A DNA stretch of 64,000 nucleotides from an uncultured Bacilli bacterium. GTDB lineage: Bacteria > Bacillota_I > Bacilli_A > RF39 > UBA660. Under the pieces are notes generated by a model. That model was not told where the DNA came from, did no database searches, and saw nothing but the letters and a program-made list of their open reading frames with translations. Within the stretch, counting starts at the first letter, position 1. The number at the start of each line of letters is the position of its first letter. Both the position numbers and the translations under genes were made by a program. This document shows, piece after piece, positions 8,546 to 17,980 of this stretch. The DNA lies in NCBI GenBank assembly GCA_947628235.1, contig CANQZC010000002.1:119301-183300 (forward strand). The letters are read 5' to 3'.

Positions 8546-10330
8546 ATGGAAAGATATTCTAGAGTTTATTATTCGGATGATTATCTATATGTAGAAAATA
8601 GTCCTGTCATTATTCTCGCTGGTGCCATATTAAAAGATAATACTACTAATGGGGTATTAGGGCAATTGAAAATGAAGAGCCTTAGTAATCAAATCATTAA
8701 AGCAGTTGAGATTGAACTTGAATTATATGATGCATCTGGAAAAAAACAAGAAAAAAAAGTGAAACATGAATTTTTAGATTTAAATGTATCTAGAAATATG
8801 GAATTTGGATCAAAAGAAGCAATTGAATTGCCATATAATAATGCAAGATCCTTTAAGGTAAGCATTAAAAAAGTTCTTTTTTCTGATGGAAAATCTTGGA
8901 GTAACAAAAAAATTTACACCGAATTAGAAAAACAAGAAAGGCTTAATTCTATTCTAGATTCCATAGAATTGGATTATTTTAAAAGAAAATATGGAAAATT
9001 TGCAAAATACATTCCTATAGAACAAAAGAGTGTATGGATGTGTACTTGTGGTACTATTAATCATGAAGGGGAGCAAGAGTGTTGTCTTTGTAGATTAGAT
9101 AGGGATACTATTTTGGATATTGATTTTGAAGAAGAGAAAAAAGAAACTGTGTATTATGTGTCAATTTCTTATTTAGAAACTTCAAACATTGGACTAATAA
9201 AAGTAGCCGAAGAAAATTTTAAACAACTAAAAAAGTATAAAGATTCAAAAAAGAAATGTGAGGAATGTTTACAAAAAATACAAACACTTCAGCAGGAAAA
9301 TAAAAGATGGAAAAAACTTATGATAATATTTGCTTGCATTATTATCGCTATTTGCGCTACTGCTTTTGTTTTTGATGTAGTTATTCCAAATAAAAAATAT
9401 CAGGATGTACAAAGACTTATTTATAATGAAGAATATGCTAAAGCTATTGAAAAAATTGAAGAACTTCCAAAAGGTTATAAAGATACCTCTGAATTACTTG
9501 AAAAATGTTATATGTCCTATGCCGAACAGTTAGTGGAAGAAAAAAAGTTTGAAGAAGCACTCGAATTATATGAACAAATGGAGAAAAAGTTCGAAGAACT
9601 TTTTGATGCAAGTCAACAACAAAAGGATATAGAAATAAAAAATGCTATTAAGAAAACTAAATACCAATATGCTAATTATCTTTTAGAGAATGAAAAATAC
9701 GAAGAAGCATATAATATTTATTCAGAATTAGATGGATATTTGGATAGTATTTACGATAAAAAGAAAGAATGTGCTTCAAAGTTAGGAGATATTGCACTTG
9801 AAAATAAGGAATATGATAAAGCAGTAAATTGGTATGAACTTGCTAAAAACACCGAATTAGGAAATGAAGCAAAATATGAATATGTAAAAGAACATAACAA
9901 CAGTACAGACACAAAAACCTATGAGTATTTGGTGATGTTAAGCAAAGCTGGTTATAAAGATTCATTGTCGATATATAACCAATTATATGATGTTAGTTGT
10001 AAAGTTATTATTAATTCTAAAGAAAACGATACTTCGTCATCTCCATTAAAATTTAAACAGTATGACGCAACATATATTCATTACCAAATAACAGGTAATG
10101 TGCCTGCTGGAGCTGGAAATATTCGGTTGGAATATGAAAGAGCCGATACTAAAAATGCTAAAGATGATGTTTATACCCATTCTTCAAAAGATGCTGTCCC
10201 TATAGGAGAATGGCAACTAGAAGAGGTGACATTTTATCCTAGTGGATACTACTATAAAATTAGTATCTACAATTCAGATACTGATGAGAAAATATGTTCT
10301 AGTAAGAAAGTATATGTATCAGATGATTAA
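8546..10330 (+). CDS. Zinc-ribbon, single-span membrane protein with TPR-like repeats
   Basis: 594 residues. N-terminal beta domain (about 1-130); a zinc ribbon near residues 168-188 with two Cys pairs (WMCTCGTINHEGEQECCLC); a helical stretch; one membrane helix (about 257-278, LMIIFACIIIAICATAFVFD); then several TPR-like helical hairpins outside (YAKAIEKIEELPKGYKDTSE, FEEALELYEQME, YEEAYNIYSELDGYLDS, YDKAVNWYELAKNTE); and a C-terminal beta domain. It ends the island operon before a terminator. The order (sensor-like cytoplasmic ribbon, membrane, binding repeats) suggests an envelope scaffold. Function unknown. Confidence 0.75.
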   Translation: MERYSRVYYSDDYLYVENSPVIILAGAILKDNTTNGVLGQLKMKSLSNQIIKAVEIELELYDASGKKQEKKVKHEFLDLNVSRNMEFGSKEAIELPYNNARSFKVSIKKVLFSDGKSWSNKKIYTELEKQERLNSILDSIELDYFKRKYGKFAKYIPIEQKSVWMCTCGTINHEGEQECCLCRLDRDTILDIDFEEEKKETVYYVSISYLETSNIGLIKVAEENFKQLKKYKDSKKKCEECLQKIQTLQQENKRWKKLMIIFACIIIAICATAFVFDVVIPNKKYQDVQRLIYNEEYAKAIEKIEELPKGYKDTSELLEKCYMSYAEQLVEEKKFEEALELYEQMEKKFEELFDASQQQKDIEIKNAIKKTKYQYANYLLENEKYEEAYNIYSELDGYLDSIYDKKKECASKLGDIALENKEYDKAVNWYELAKNTELGNEAKYEYVKEHNNSTDTKTYEYLVMLSKAGYKDSLSIYNQLYDVSCKVIINSKENDTSSSPLKFKQYDATYIHYQITGNVPAGAGNIRLEYERADTKNAKDDVYTHSSKDAVPIGEWQLEEVTFYPSGYYYKISIYNSDTDEKICSSKKVYVSDD

Positions 10331-10373
10331 AATTTAATTTTTATTATTTTAAAAAAATGAATTCTAAATCACT

Positions 10374-10398
10374 AAGCCGAATTTTATCGGCTTTTTTC
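10374..10398 (+). terminator. Terminator of the accessory island operon
   Basis: 7-bp stem AAGCCGA / TCGGCTT, loop ATTTTA, then a T-rich tail. Confidence 0.75.
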
Positions 10399-10407
10399 TT
10401 TATATCA

Positions 10408-10436
10408 TTGACTTTAAAGGTTAGAATCGCTATACT
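10408..10436 (+). promoter_or_regulatory. Sigma-A promoter of the SPOR-like/radC/mreCD operon
   Basis: TTGACT, 17 bases, TATACT; about 75 bases of leader before the first start codon. Confidence 0.65.
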
Positions 10437-10510
10437 ACTATATTGAACAATTCGACTTAGAAACGACAATTTTAGACAGCTATTTTTAATACAATAAAAT
10501 TGGTGAAAAT

Positions 10511-10972
10511 ATGAGAAAATATATACTATCTAGTTTTGTTGCGTTATTTGTAGGTTTTTTTCTAGCTAAGTTCTTTTTAGAACAATATGATTCTTATGAA
10601 GGAATTAAGTTTACTTCTAATACGGGAGAAACATTATATTTTATTCGTTATAATACCTATTCTTCGGAAGAAGAAATGGAAAAGAAGACATTATCTTTAC
10701 CTAATTATATTTATCAAGAAGATAAGGGAAAGTATATTGTCTATGTAGGGATTACGAAAGACCCTAAAAATCTGATTAAATTAACTAATTATTATAGTTC
10801 TTTAGGATATACTACTTATACTGAAGAATTTTTAGTTACAAATCAATCTTTTCTAAAAGAGTTAGAGAACTATGATCAAATTTTATCTAGTACCGAAGAC
10901 GATGTTGTGATTGCTAGTATCGCTAGTCAAGTATTAGAGAAGTATGAGGAATTTCATGGTAGTGAAGATTAA
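10511..10972 (+). CDS. Membrane-anchored SPOR-like protein upstream of radC (SpoIIB-like candidate)
   Basis: 153 residues. One N-terminal membrane helix (about 4-24), then an extracellular part whose centre (GETLYFIRYNTYSSEEEMEK, KYIVYVGITKDPKNLIKLTN, YYSSLGYTTYTEEFLV) has the beta-alpha-beta pattern of SPOR domains, which bind septal peptidoglycan. In Bacillus spoIIB, a SPOR-type sporulation-septum protein, lies just upstream of maf-radC-mreBCD, so position and architecture both point to a SpoIIB-like role (inference). The 3' end overlaps radC by 17 bases with the radC start chosen below. Confidence 0.6.
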   Translation: MRKYILSSFVALFVGFFLAKFFLEQYDSYEGIKFTSNTGETLYFIRYNTYSSEEEMEKKTLSLPNYIYQEDKGKYIVYVGITKDPKNLIKLTNYYSSLGYTTYTEEFLVTNQSFLKELENYDQILSSTEDDVVIASIASQVLEKYEEFHGSED

Positions 10973-11648
10973 AGATTTACCAGTATTAGAAAGACCTTAC
11001 GAAAAATTAGAGTACTATGGAGTAGAAAGTTTATCGAATGAAGAGTTGATTGCTATTCTTTTAAGAAGTGGGACAAAAAGTCTTTCAGCAAAAGAGTTAG
11101 CGAGTTTTCTTTTATCGTCAGTTCCTTCTTTAAAAGATTTAAGAAATATGAGTTATGAAGAATTGTTAAAGAAAAAGGGAATTGGTCGAAGTAAGGCAGC
11201 TACTTTACTAGCTTCCTTTGAACTTTCTAAAAGAGTAGAGAAAGAATCTTTAGAGATTAAGAATCAGAAGTTAACTAGTAGTCAGATGGTATTTGAATAT
11301 TATCGACTAAAATTACAAGATAAGAAACAAGAATATTTTTATGTAGTATATTTAGATACTGCTAAAAATATTATTCGTGATAAATTACTTTTTAAAGGAA
11401 CAACAAATTATAGTGTAGTTCATCCAAGAGAAGTTTTTAAAGAAGCTTATTTATTATCTGCTAGTGCACTTTTATGTGTACATAATCATCCCTCTGGAAA
11501 TGTTTTTCCTAGTAGAGAAGATATTGCAGTGACCAAAAAATTAGAAGAAGTAGGAGAAATTCTGGGGATTAAAGTGTTAGATCATTTAATTATTGGAAAG
11601 AATTCTTACTATAGTTTTTTAGAAAATCAAGATATAGGAAGAAGTTAG
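10956..11648 (+). CDS. radC: RadC/JAB-domain protein
   Basis: 230 residues from the chosen ATG (MVVKIKDLPVLERP). This start has GAGGA 5 bases upstream and matches the usual family N-terminus; an ATG 12 bases earlier is less likely. N-terminal helix-hairpin-helix region (SNEELIAILLRSGTKSLSAK, KKKGIGRSKAATLLASFEL), then a JAB1/MPN-type metal site HNHPSGNVFPSREDI. Despite its name, the family has no proven repair role. It is followed after 9 bases by mreC, the usual order except that mreB is missing. Confidence 0.93.
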   Translation: MVVKIKDLPVLERPYEKLEYYGVESLSNEELIAILLRSGTKSLSAKELASFLLSSVPSLKDLRNMSYEELLKKKGIGRSKAATLLASFELSKRVEKESLEIKNQKLTSSQMVFEYYRLKLQDKKQEYFYVVYLDTAKNIIRDKLLFKGTTNYSVVHPREVFKEAYLLSASALLCVHNHPSGNVFPSREDIAVTKKLEEVGEILGIKVLDHLIIGKNSYYSFLENQDIGRS

Positions 11649-11657
11649 GTGATTTAG

Positions 11658-12506
11658 GTGAAGAATCATAAAAAGTTAAAGTATGCGGTAATCATTGCTT
11701 TCATTATTACTATCTTACTAGGAGTAACGGCATATTCTATTGCGCAAGATAGACCTCTTACTTTTGTAGAAAAGGGGATTAAAGATACTGTTTTAAAAAT
11801 AAGTGATGTTCTAGCAGCGCCTTTTCGTTATGGAAAAGAGAAATTAGATTTTTTAAGAGATAATGAAAAGTTATCTAAAGAATATGAAAATCTACAAAAA
11901 GAGTATCTTACTAGAGAAGAAGAACAAGAACGCATTCGAGAATTAGAAGAAGAAAATGAGGAGTTAAAGAATCTTTTAGAAATTGAGGAGTCTTTAACGG
12001 AGTATGAAAAAGTTCATGCGACGATTATTAGTAGAGATAGCACTTATTGGTTAGAATCTTTTGTCATTAATAAAGGGTCTAATGATGGACTAAAAAGTGG
12101 TATGGCAGTCATGGGAAATGGTGGATTAATTGGATATATTTCTCAAGTAAGTTATGGTACTAGTACAGTAAAACTTTTAACGAATGCTAGTTTAGAAAAT
12201 AAAGTTTCTATTAAAATTGAACTTTCTAAAAACAAGTATGCTTATGGTCTTTTAACAGGATATGATAGGAAAAAAGGTGTTTATTTTATTGAAGGGATTA
12301 GTGACTATGTAGAAATTCCTGTCTCTGCTTCTGTAACCACAACTGGTTTAGGAGATAGATTTCCTGCTGGCCTTTTAATAGGAACGGTTTCTGATATTGA
12401 AACAGATAGTTTTGATTTAGCCAAAGTAGTTTCTGTTCGACCATCTATGAATACAGAGAATTTATCTTTTGTAACCGTTTTATTAAGAAAGGGGGACAAG
12501 GAATGA
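11658..12506 (+). CDS. mreC: Rod-shape protein MreC
   Basis: 282 residues, GTG start after GATTTAGG. N-terminal membrane helix (about 9-29), then a long coiled coil (about 70-112, rich in Glu/Lys/Leu), then the beta-barrel MreC domain (ATIISRDSTYWLESFVINKG, GMAVMGNGGLIGYI, TTTGLGDRFPAGLLIGTVSD). MreC scaffolds the elongasome outside the membrane together with MreD and MreB. The stop overlaps the start of mreD by 4 bases. Lack of a neighbouring mreB is unusual. Confidence 0.92.
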   Translation: MKNHKKLKYAVIIAFIITILLGVTAYSIAQDRPLTFVEKGIKDTVLKISDVLAAPFRYGKEKLDFLRDNEKLSKEYENLQKEYLTREEEQERIRELEEENEELKNLLEIEESLTEYEKVHATIISRDSTYWLESFVINKGSNDGLKSGMAVMGNGGLIGYISQVSYGTSTVKLLTNASLENKVSIKIELSKNKYAYGLLTGYDRKKGVYFIEGISDYVEIPVSASVTTTGLGDRFPAGLLIGTVSDIETDSFDLAKVVSVRPSMNTENLSFVTVLLRKGDKE

Positions 12507-13021
12507 TTTATTTTCTTTTTGCTCTTTCTTTCTTTTTAGATGGGATAGTTTTAAACTTATGGGATGTCAATTCTCTTTTCTGTCCTCTTTTTTCTATGTT
12601 GTCTATCCTTCTTCTTTATCCATGCTTTGAAAAGAAGAAAAAAGAATACTTTCTTTGGTGTACTCTGTTAGGGTTCTTTTACGATATCGCTTATACAAAT
12701 ATGCTTTTCTTTCATCCTCTTTTCTTCTTAGGAATGGCTTATCTAACGGATAAAATTTTCCAAAAGATTTCCATAGATTGTGTCAATACCTATCTATTAG
12801 GCTTAGGGTGGATGATTATCTATCGTGTGGTAATGATGAGTTTCTTTGTTCTGATTGGATTAGCACAGTTTGATAGCAATCTTTTAGAAAAGAGTATTCT
12901 TTCTTCCGTTCTTTTAAATAGTATTTATTTGTTTGTTTTTTATTTTTTGATAAAAAAGATAAGAATAAAACAAAGAAAACAACAATTTTCTTTGTTAAAT
13001 TTAAAAGAACTGCAAAAATAA
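12503..13021 (+). CDS. mreD: Rod-shape membrane protein MreD
   Basis: 172 residues, almost wholly membrane-spanning (five or six helices). Length, hydrophobicity and coupling by an ATGA overlap to mreC identify it as MreD, a poorly conserved elongasome membrane partner. The basic tail (KKIRIKQRKQQFSLL) fits a cytoplasmic C-terminus. Sequence motifs alone would not prove the family; the gene order does. Confidence 0.85.
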   Translation: MIYFLFALSFFLDGIVLNLWDVNSLFCPLFSMLSILLLYPCFEKKKKEYFLWCTLLGFFYDIAYTNMLFFHPLFFLGMAYLTDKIFQKISIDCVNTYLLGLGWMIIYRVVMMSFFVLIGLAQFDSNLLEKSILSSVLLNSIYLFVFYFLIKKIRIKQRKQQFSLLNLKELQK

Positions 13022-13036
13022 CCTTTCTAAAATTAA

Positions 13037-13050
13037 CATACATTTGTTCG
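13037..13050 (+). promoter_or_regulatory. LexA-type SOS box upstream of recA
   Basis: CATACATTTGTTCG matches 11 of 14 positions of the Bacillus LexA box (CGAACATATGTTCG), with the right half perfect. It ends 9 bases before the -35 of recA. Confidence 0.55.
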
Positions 13051-13059
13051 TAAAAACTA

Positions 13060-13088
13060 TTGACAAGCAATTTTGGTCGTAGTATAAT
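13060..13088 (+). promoter_or_regulatory. recA: Consensus sigma-A promoter of recA
   Basis: Perfect TTGACA, 17 bases, perfect TATAAT. Confidence 0.9.
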
Positions 13089-13119
13089 GAAGTCATGAAC
13101 AATTGAAGGAGGAAAAGTT

Positions 13120-14142
13120 ATGGTAAAAACAACTGGAGATAGAACTCTTGATCAAGTAATGGCAGATATTGAAAAGCAATTTGGTAAAGGCGCTGTTATG
13201 AAATTAGGAGATCATGAACACCAAAAAATTGACACGATTCCTAGTGGATCTATCTCATTAGATGTGGCTTTAGGAATTGGTGGATATCCAAAAGGAAGAA
13301 TTATAGAAATTTATGGACCTGAGTCTAGTGGTAAAACTACTTTTGCGCTTCATGCGATTGCCGAAGCTCAAAAGAAAGGGGGAAGGGCTGCTTTTATTGA
13401 TGCGGAACATGCTCTTGACCCTACCTATGCTGCTAAGATTGGTGTAAATATTAGTGAACTTTTATTGAGTCAACCAGATAATGGAGAACAAGCATTAGAA
13501 ATTTGTGAAGCACTCGTTAGAAGTGGTGCGATTAGTGTCATTGTTATTGACTCTGTTGCGGCTTTAGTACCTCAAGCAGAAATCGAAGGAGAAATGGGAG
13601 ACTCTCATGTTGGATTACAAGCTAGATTGATGAGTCAAGCTCTTCGAAAACTTTCTGGTGTCATTAATAAGACTAATACAGTTTGTATCTTTATTAATCA
13701 GTTGCGTGAAAAAGTAGGAGTTATGTATGGAAATCCAGAGACGACTCCCGGAGGAAGAGCTCTTAAGTTCTATGCTTCTGTACGGTTAGAAATTCGCCGT
13801 GGAGAACAGATTAAATTAGGTACGGATATTATAGGAAATAAAGCAAATATTAAAGTGGTAAAGAATAAGATGGCACCTCCATTTAAAACTTGTACAGTCG
13901 ATATTATGTATGGCGAAGGGGTATCTGCTACTGGTGAACTTGTCGACTTAGGTGCTGAGGCCGGTATTTTAGAAAAGAGTGGCTCTTGGTATGCTTACGA
14001 GGGTGAGAAGGTTGGACAAGGAAAAGAAAATGTCAAGGAATGGTTAAAGAAAAATTCTGAAAAGCAGAAAGAAATTGAAGCAAAAGTAAGGGAATATTAT
14101 GCAGATCATGATACTTTGACAATCGGTGCTTCTGAGGAATAA
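13120..14142 (+). CDS. recA: Recombinase RecA
   Basis: 340 residues with GGAGG upstream. Walker [10 protein letters not shown] (about 65-73), Walker [11 protein letters not shown], loop L1 around [20 protein letters not shown], loop L2 [20 protein letters not shown] and [15 protein letters not shown]. Length and motifs are those of standard RecA: ATP-driven strand exchange and LexA co-protease. It sits behind a consensus promoter with an SOS-like box and is followed by its own terminator, so it is a single-gene transcript. Confidence 0.98.
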   Translation: MVKTTGDRTLDQVMADIEKQFGKGAVMKLGDHEHQKIDTIPSGSISLDVALGIGGYPKGRIIEIYGPESSGKTTFALHAIAEAQKKGGRAAFIDAEHALDPTYAAKIGVNISELLLSQPDNGEQALEICEALVRSGAISVIVIDSVAALVPQAEIEGEMGDSHVGLQARLMSQALRKLSGVINKTNTVCIFINQLREKVGVMYGNPETTPGGRALKFYASVRLEIRRGEQIKLGTDIIGNKANIKVVKNKMAPPFKTCTVDIMYGEGVSATGELVDLGAEAGILEKSGSWYAYEGEKVGQGKENVKEWLKKNSEKQKEIEAKVREYYADHDTLTIGASEE

Positions 14143-14174
14143 AAGGAAAAGAAATACTTTTTCTTTTTTCTTTT
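14141..14174 (+). terminator. Terminator of recA
   Basis: Stem AAAAGGAAAAG / CTTTTTCTTTT (one mismatch), 5-nt loop, T-rich tail. Confidence 0.55.
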
Positions 14175-14182
14175 TGTTTTTC

Positions 14183-14211
14183 TTGACATCTTTGGAAATC
14201 CATTTTACAAT
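14183..14211 (+). promoter_or_regulatory. Sigma-A promoter of rny
   Basis: TTGACA, 17 bases, TACAAT; 52 bases before the rny start. Confidence 0.75.
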
Positions 14212-14263
14212 AGAGATAGAGTGGTGGTTAATCACTTAGTACTTAGAAATGGAGGAATTAAGT

Positions 14264-15817
14264 ATGCCAGATATTTTAATCTCCATTTTGCTAGTCCTAT
14301 TCGGACTTGTTGTTGGAATAATTGTAATGTTTATATTTCATTATATAAAGAGAATCAGAACAACTGAGAAGGTAGAAGATTTATTAGGAAATGCCAGAGT
14401 AGAGGCAGAGAAAATAAAGACAGATTATCTAAGAGAAGCCAAGGAAGAAGCAAATCAATTAACGAAAAAAGCTGAGGAAGAAATCCGTGAAAAGAAAAAC
14501 GAATTGAAGAAAACAGAACAACGCTTGGATTCACGGGAAGAAAATATTGATAGAAGGGATCAGTCTCTTCAAAATAGGGAAGCTCTCCTTGAGGAAAAAG
14601 AAAATAATTTAATTAATAAACAAAATGATATCCAAGACGAACAAGCAAAAGTGGAAGAAATCAAGAAGCAGCAATATGAGTTATTAGAGAAAATTGCTGG
14701 ATACACCAAAGAAAAAGCAAGAGAAATTGTGATGAAAAAGGTAGAGGAAGAGATGTCTTTAGAGATTGCTTCCTATATCAAAGAGAAAGAGACAGAAGCT
14801 AGTTTAGTAGCAGATAAAAACGCGAAAAATCTACTCGTTTCATCTATGCAGAAGTATGCTAGTGAGATGGCTTCTGAACAAACTGTTACGGTAGTGGATT
14901 TACCAAGCGAGGATATGAAAGGTCGAATCATTGGTAGAGAGGGTAGAAATATCAGAACCATCGAAGCGGTAACCGGGGTAGATTTAATTATTGATGATAC
15001 TCCAGAAGCAATTGTTCTATCTAGTTTTGATCCATTACGTCGAGAAATTGCTAGAATTACGATTGATACATTAATTAAAGATGGAAGAATTCATCCTGCT
15101 AGAATTGAAGAGATTTATGATAAAACTTCTAAAGAGATGAAAACTAAAATTATGGAATATGGAGAATCTGCACTCTTTGAATTAGGAATTACGAAGATGG
15201 ATTCTGAATTGATAGAGACGATTGGAAAACTTCATTTTAGAACTAGTTATGGTCAAAATGTGTTAACCCATTCGATTGAGGTAGCGCATTTAGCTGGTAT
15301 TATGGCAGCAGAACTAGGAGAGAATGTAATGCTTGCCAAAAGAGCAGGACTTCTTCATGATATTGGAAAAGCTATCGATCATGAAATGGAAGGTAGCCAT
15401 GTTGAGATAGGTAGTTCTTTAGCGAAACGTTATAAAGAAAACGACATTGTAATCAATGCCATAGAGTCTCACCATGGAGATACGGAACCTACTTCTGTGA
15501 TTGCTGAATTAGTAGGAATCGCGGATGCGGTATCTGCTAGTCGTCCAGGCGCTAGAAATGATTCTTTAGAGAACTATGTTCAAAGATTACATGATCTAGA
15601 AGAGATTGCTAATGACATTTCTGGTGTCGATAAAGCTTATGCTATGCAAGCTGGTAGAGAGTTACGCGTCGTTGTTAAACCAGAAGAAATTGATGATTTA
15701 ACATCTCATAAAGTAGCTCGTGATATTAAAAATAAGATTGAAGAACAACTTCAATATCCAGGAACCATTAAAGTTACTGTCATTCGTGAGACAAGAGCTA
15801 CGGAAGAAGCAAAATAG
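14264..15817 (+). CDS. rny: Ribonuclease Y
   Basis: 517 residues from the ATG at 14264, chosen because GGAGG lies 8 bases before it; the ATG at 14249 overlaps that site. N-terminal membrane helix (about 4-26), a long charged coiled coil (about 30-200), a KH domain ([20 protein letters not shown]), then an HD phosphohydrolase domain ([26 protein letters not shown]). RNase Y is the membrane-bound endonuclease that initiates mRNA decay. The order recA-rny matches many Bacillota. Confidence 0.96.
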   Translation: MPDILISILLVLFGLVVGIIVMFIFHYIKRIRTTEKVEDLLGNARVEAEKIKTDYLREAKEEANQLTKKAEEEIREKKNELKKTEQRLDSREENIDRRDQSLQNREALLEEKENNLINKQNDIQDEQAKVEEIKKQQYELLEKIAGYTKEKAREIVMKKVEEEMSLEIASYIKEKETEASLVADKNAKNLLVSSMQKYASEMASEQTVTVVDLPSEDMKGRIIGREGRNIRTIEAVTGVDLIIDDTPEAIVLSSFDPLRREIARITIDTLIKDGRIHPARIEEIYDKTSKEMKTKIMEYGESALFELGITKMDSELIETIGKLHFRTSYGQNVLTHSIEVAHLAGIMAAELGENVMLAKRAGLLHDIGKAIDHEMEGSHVEIGSSLAKRYKENDIVINAIESHHGDTEPTSVIAELVGIADAVSASRPGARNDSLENYVQRLHDLEEIANDISGVDKAYAMQAGRELRVVVKPEEIDDLTSHKVARDIKNKIEEQLQYPGTIKVTVIRETRATEEAK

Positions 15818-15831
15818 CTTCTTCTTTTTTT
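15803..15831 (+). terminator. Terminator of rny
   Basis: Perfect 8-bp stem GAAGAAGC / GCTTCTTC enclosing the stop codon region, then seven Ts. Confidence 0.85.
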
Positions 15832-15835
15832 ATGA

Positions 15836-15861
15836 CAAAAAAAGTTGATAAAATCAACTTT
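15836..15861 (-). terminator. Terminator of mgtE
   Basis: 9-bp perfect stem AAAGTTGAT / ATCAACTTT with a 3-nt loop. Read on the minus strand it is followed by a run of Ts. Confidence 0.75.
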
Positions 15862-17194
15862 AGATTCCTAAGATAGTAGAAGCGATTTGGAAGTATACAA
15901 TAAGAGATAAGGCATCGACAATCGTGGTAATAATTGGGTTGGCCATAACGGCTGGGTCGAGATGAACTTTATTGGCAAGAATAGGGAGGATAGCGCCAAT
16001 AATCTTTGCTAATAGAACGGTTAAGAAAAGAGAAGCACAAACGATGAAAGCAAAGGTCATACCAATTTTATCAAACCAAAGAAGTTTTAAGAAATTACAG
16101 ATTGCTAAGGTAAGACCACAAACAATTCCAATACTAAATTCTTTGAAGAATACTTTAAGGGCATCTTTAAATTCAATTTCTCTTAGTGATAAAGCTCGAA
16201 TAATGGTAACAGAAGATTGTCCACCAGCATTTCCACCAGTTCCCATAATCATGGGAATAAACATAGTAAGAACGGTATAGTTAGAAAGTGCTCCTTCATA
16301 TCTAGCAATAATTCCTCCCGTGAAGGTAGCGCTAATCATTAAGAAGAGAAGCCATGGCATTCTACTTTTATAGATATCCCATAATCGTAATTTAAGATAT
16401 GGTTTTTCGGTAGGGACGATAGCTGCCATCTTCTCAATATCTTCCGTTGTTTCTGCTTGCATAACATCGATGATATCGTCAATGGTAATAATTCCTACTA
16501 GACGATTTTCACTATCGACAACAGGCATCGTAGTAAAGTCATATTTTTGAAATAATTTTGCTACTTCTTCTTGGTCGGTAGAAGTGGATACGGCCATTGG
16601 ATAAACACTCATAATGTCTTCTATTTTCATTTGATTATCCGCAAGTAATAATTGTTTTAAAGAGATCATACCTACTAAGTGTCGATGCTTATCTACAACA
16701 TAACAAAAGTCAACGGTTTCTTTATCAATAGCGTCGCTTTTTATTTTTTGAATGGCTTCTTCAACGGTAAAAAAGTCTTTGATATCCATAAACTCTACCG
16801 TCATGACACTGCCGGCAGAATCTTCTTTATAATTTAAAAGGAAGTTAATGTCTCTTCTCGTTTCTGGGGTTGTATTTTCTAGGATTTTTTGAACGACATT
16901 AGCAGGAATTTCTTCCATTAAGTCGGCGGCATCATCCGCATACATATCATTGATGATACTAGCAATCTCGGTAGTGGTTAAAGATTCAATTAGAAGATGT
17001 TGCGTATCAATATCTAAGAAGGAAAAGGTATCAGCCGCAACACTTTTCGGAAGAAGACGGAAAAATTGAATTAAATGTTCATCTTCTAATTCTTCTAAGA
17101 TTTCGGCAATATCTGCTTCTTCTAAATAGACAATTTCCTTTTTAAATTGAGAATATTCTTTATCCATAATTAATTGTTCAATTCTTTCTTTCAT
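15860..17194 (-). CDS. mgtE: Magnesium transporter MgtE
   Basis: 444 residues. N-terminal MgtE superhelix (about 1-125), two CBS domains (about 130-245, including DIMSVYPMAVSTSTDQEEVA and FTTMPVVDSENRLVGIITID), then five membrane helices with the pore signature around GTGGNAGGQSSVTIIRAL. These channels admit Mg2+ and are gated by Mg2+ bound at the cytosolic domains. No M-box riboswitch fits in the short upstream region; a TATAAT lies about 24 bases before the start. Single gene with its own terminator. Confidence 0.96.
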   Translation of the reverse strand: MKERIEQLIMDKEYSQFKKEIVYLEEADIAEILEELEDEHLIQFFRLLPKSVAADTFSFLDIDTQHLLIESLTTTEIASIINDMYADDAADLMEEIPANVVQKILENTTPETRRDINFLLNYKEDSAGSVMTVEFMDIKDFFTVEEAIQKIKSDAIDKETVDFCYVVDKHRHLVGMISLKQLLLADNQMKIEDIMSVYPMAVSTSTDQEEVAKLFQKYDFTTMPVVDSENRLVGIITIDDIIDVMQAETTEDIEKMAAIVPTEKPYLKLRLWDIYKSRMPWLLFLMISATFTGGIIARYEGALSNYTVLTMFIPMIMGTGGNAGGQSSVTIIRALSLREIEFKDALKVFFKEFSIGIVCGLTLAICNFLKLLWFDKIGMTFAFIVCASLFLTVLLAKIIGAILPILANKVHLDPAVMANPIITTIVDALSLIVYFQIASTILGI

Positions 17195-17217
17195 CGTATC
17201 ATCCTTTCCGTTTGTTC

Positions 17218-17223
17218 ATTATA
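17218..17223 (-). promoter_or_regulatory. -10 element of mgtE promoter
   Basis: TATAAT on the minus strand; the -35 17 bases away (TGTACG) is poor. Confidence 0.45.
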
Positions 17224-17284
17224 ACATAAAAAAAGATATGCGTACACCTTTTGTTAAAAAGATGTCTTTTTCTTTACACTCTTT

Positions 17285-17313
17285 CAAAAAAGTACATCTT
17301 TAAGGATGTACTT
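17285..17313 (-). terminator. Terminator of the phospholipase-C-like gene
   Basis: 9-bp stem AAGTACATC / GATGTACTT followed by Ts on the minus strand; it overlaps the last codons. Confidence 0.75.
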
Positions 17314-17938
17314 CTAATTGATATTCTTCTATCTTTTTTAATATCTTCTCACTAGCGTATTGAATAAAATCTTCGATGACGGAAATATCGAAAATATATC
17401 CTTTTTCTTGACTACTATTTTCAATAATAACACCCATTTTCTCAATTAAAATAGGTAACTTAGAAACGGGGATTTCCTCCATCTCTATTGGAGGAACAGG
17501 AAGTTCTTCATAGAAAAGAGATAAGTCTAAATCATATCTTTCTATTAAAGAAATATTCACATTTGTATAATCTTTGTAAATTAAATCCGCTAATTGTTCT
17601 TTCGTGAGATGAAGTTCTGTTCCATCTAATAAGCGAACCGCATTCTCATAAACTTTAGATCGTAAAAATTCATCAAACCAAATTTTATCGGTATAAAGAT
17701 GAATAAAATATCCTAGAAAAAAGGGTTGCGTTAAAGAATCTTTATACTTTTTTAAAAATTCTAAAATATTAGGAACTTGATCTTTGGGAGTAGAAAGAAA
17801 GTGTGATTTTTTTTTACTTTCCCCAATTTGTTTACTTAAATCAGGCGCAATAGAACCTAAAAAGAGTTCTTTTTCCTCTACCTTTAAAACTTTATTAATT
17901 TCTTTCGCAACACAGATATGAATGATTGCGGATGCCAT
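17300..17938 (-). CDS. Zinc-dependent phospholipase C-like protein
   Basis: 212 residues. The N-terminus MASAIIHICVAKEINKVL, then LGSIAPDLSK, a His in KSHFLS and LGYFIHLYTDKIWFDEFL, carry the His/Asp pattern of the zinc-dependent phospholipase C / S1-P1 fold (H...APD...H...H..D). No signal peptide, so probably cytosolic; the real substrate is unknown. A TATAAT lies just upstream (TTGGTATAATG), suggesting vegetative expression. Such proteins are widespread and uncharacterised in gut Bacillota. Confidence 0.7.
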   Translation of the reverse strand: MASAIIHICVAKEINKVLKVEEKELFLGSIAPDLSKQIGESKKKSHFLSTPKDQVPNILEFLKKYKDSLTQPFFLGYFIHLYTDKIWFDEFLRSKVYENAVRLLDGTELHLTKEQLADLIYKDYTNVNISLIERYDLDLSLFYEELPVPPIEMEEIPVSKLPILIEKMGVIIENSSQEKGYIFDISVIEDFIQYASEKILKKIEEYQLEVHP

Positions 17939-17980
17939 AGTATCACCGTACTCATTATACCAAATTTTTTCTAGAATGAG

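Noticed and set aside
17195..17299. M-box magnesium riboswitch before mgtE
   Set aside because: Only about 20 bases lie between the -10 element and the start codon, far too short for an M-box.
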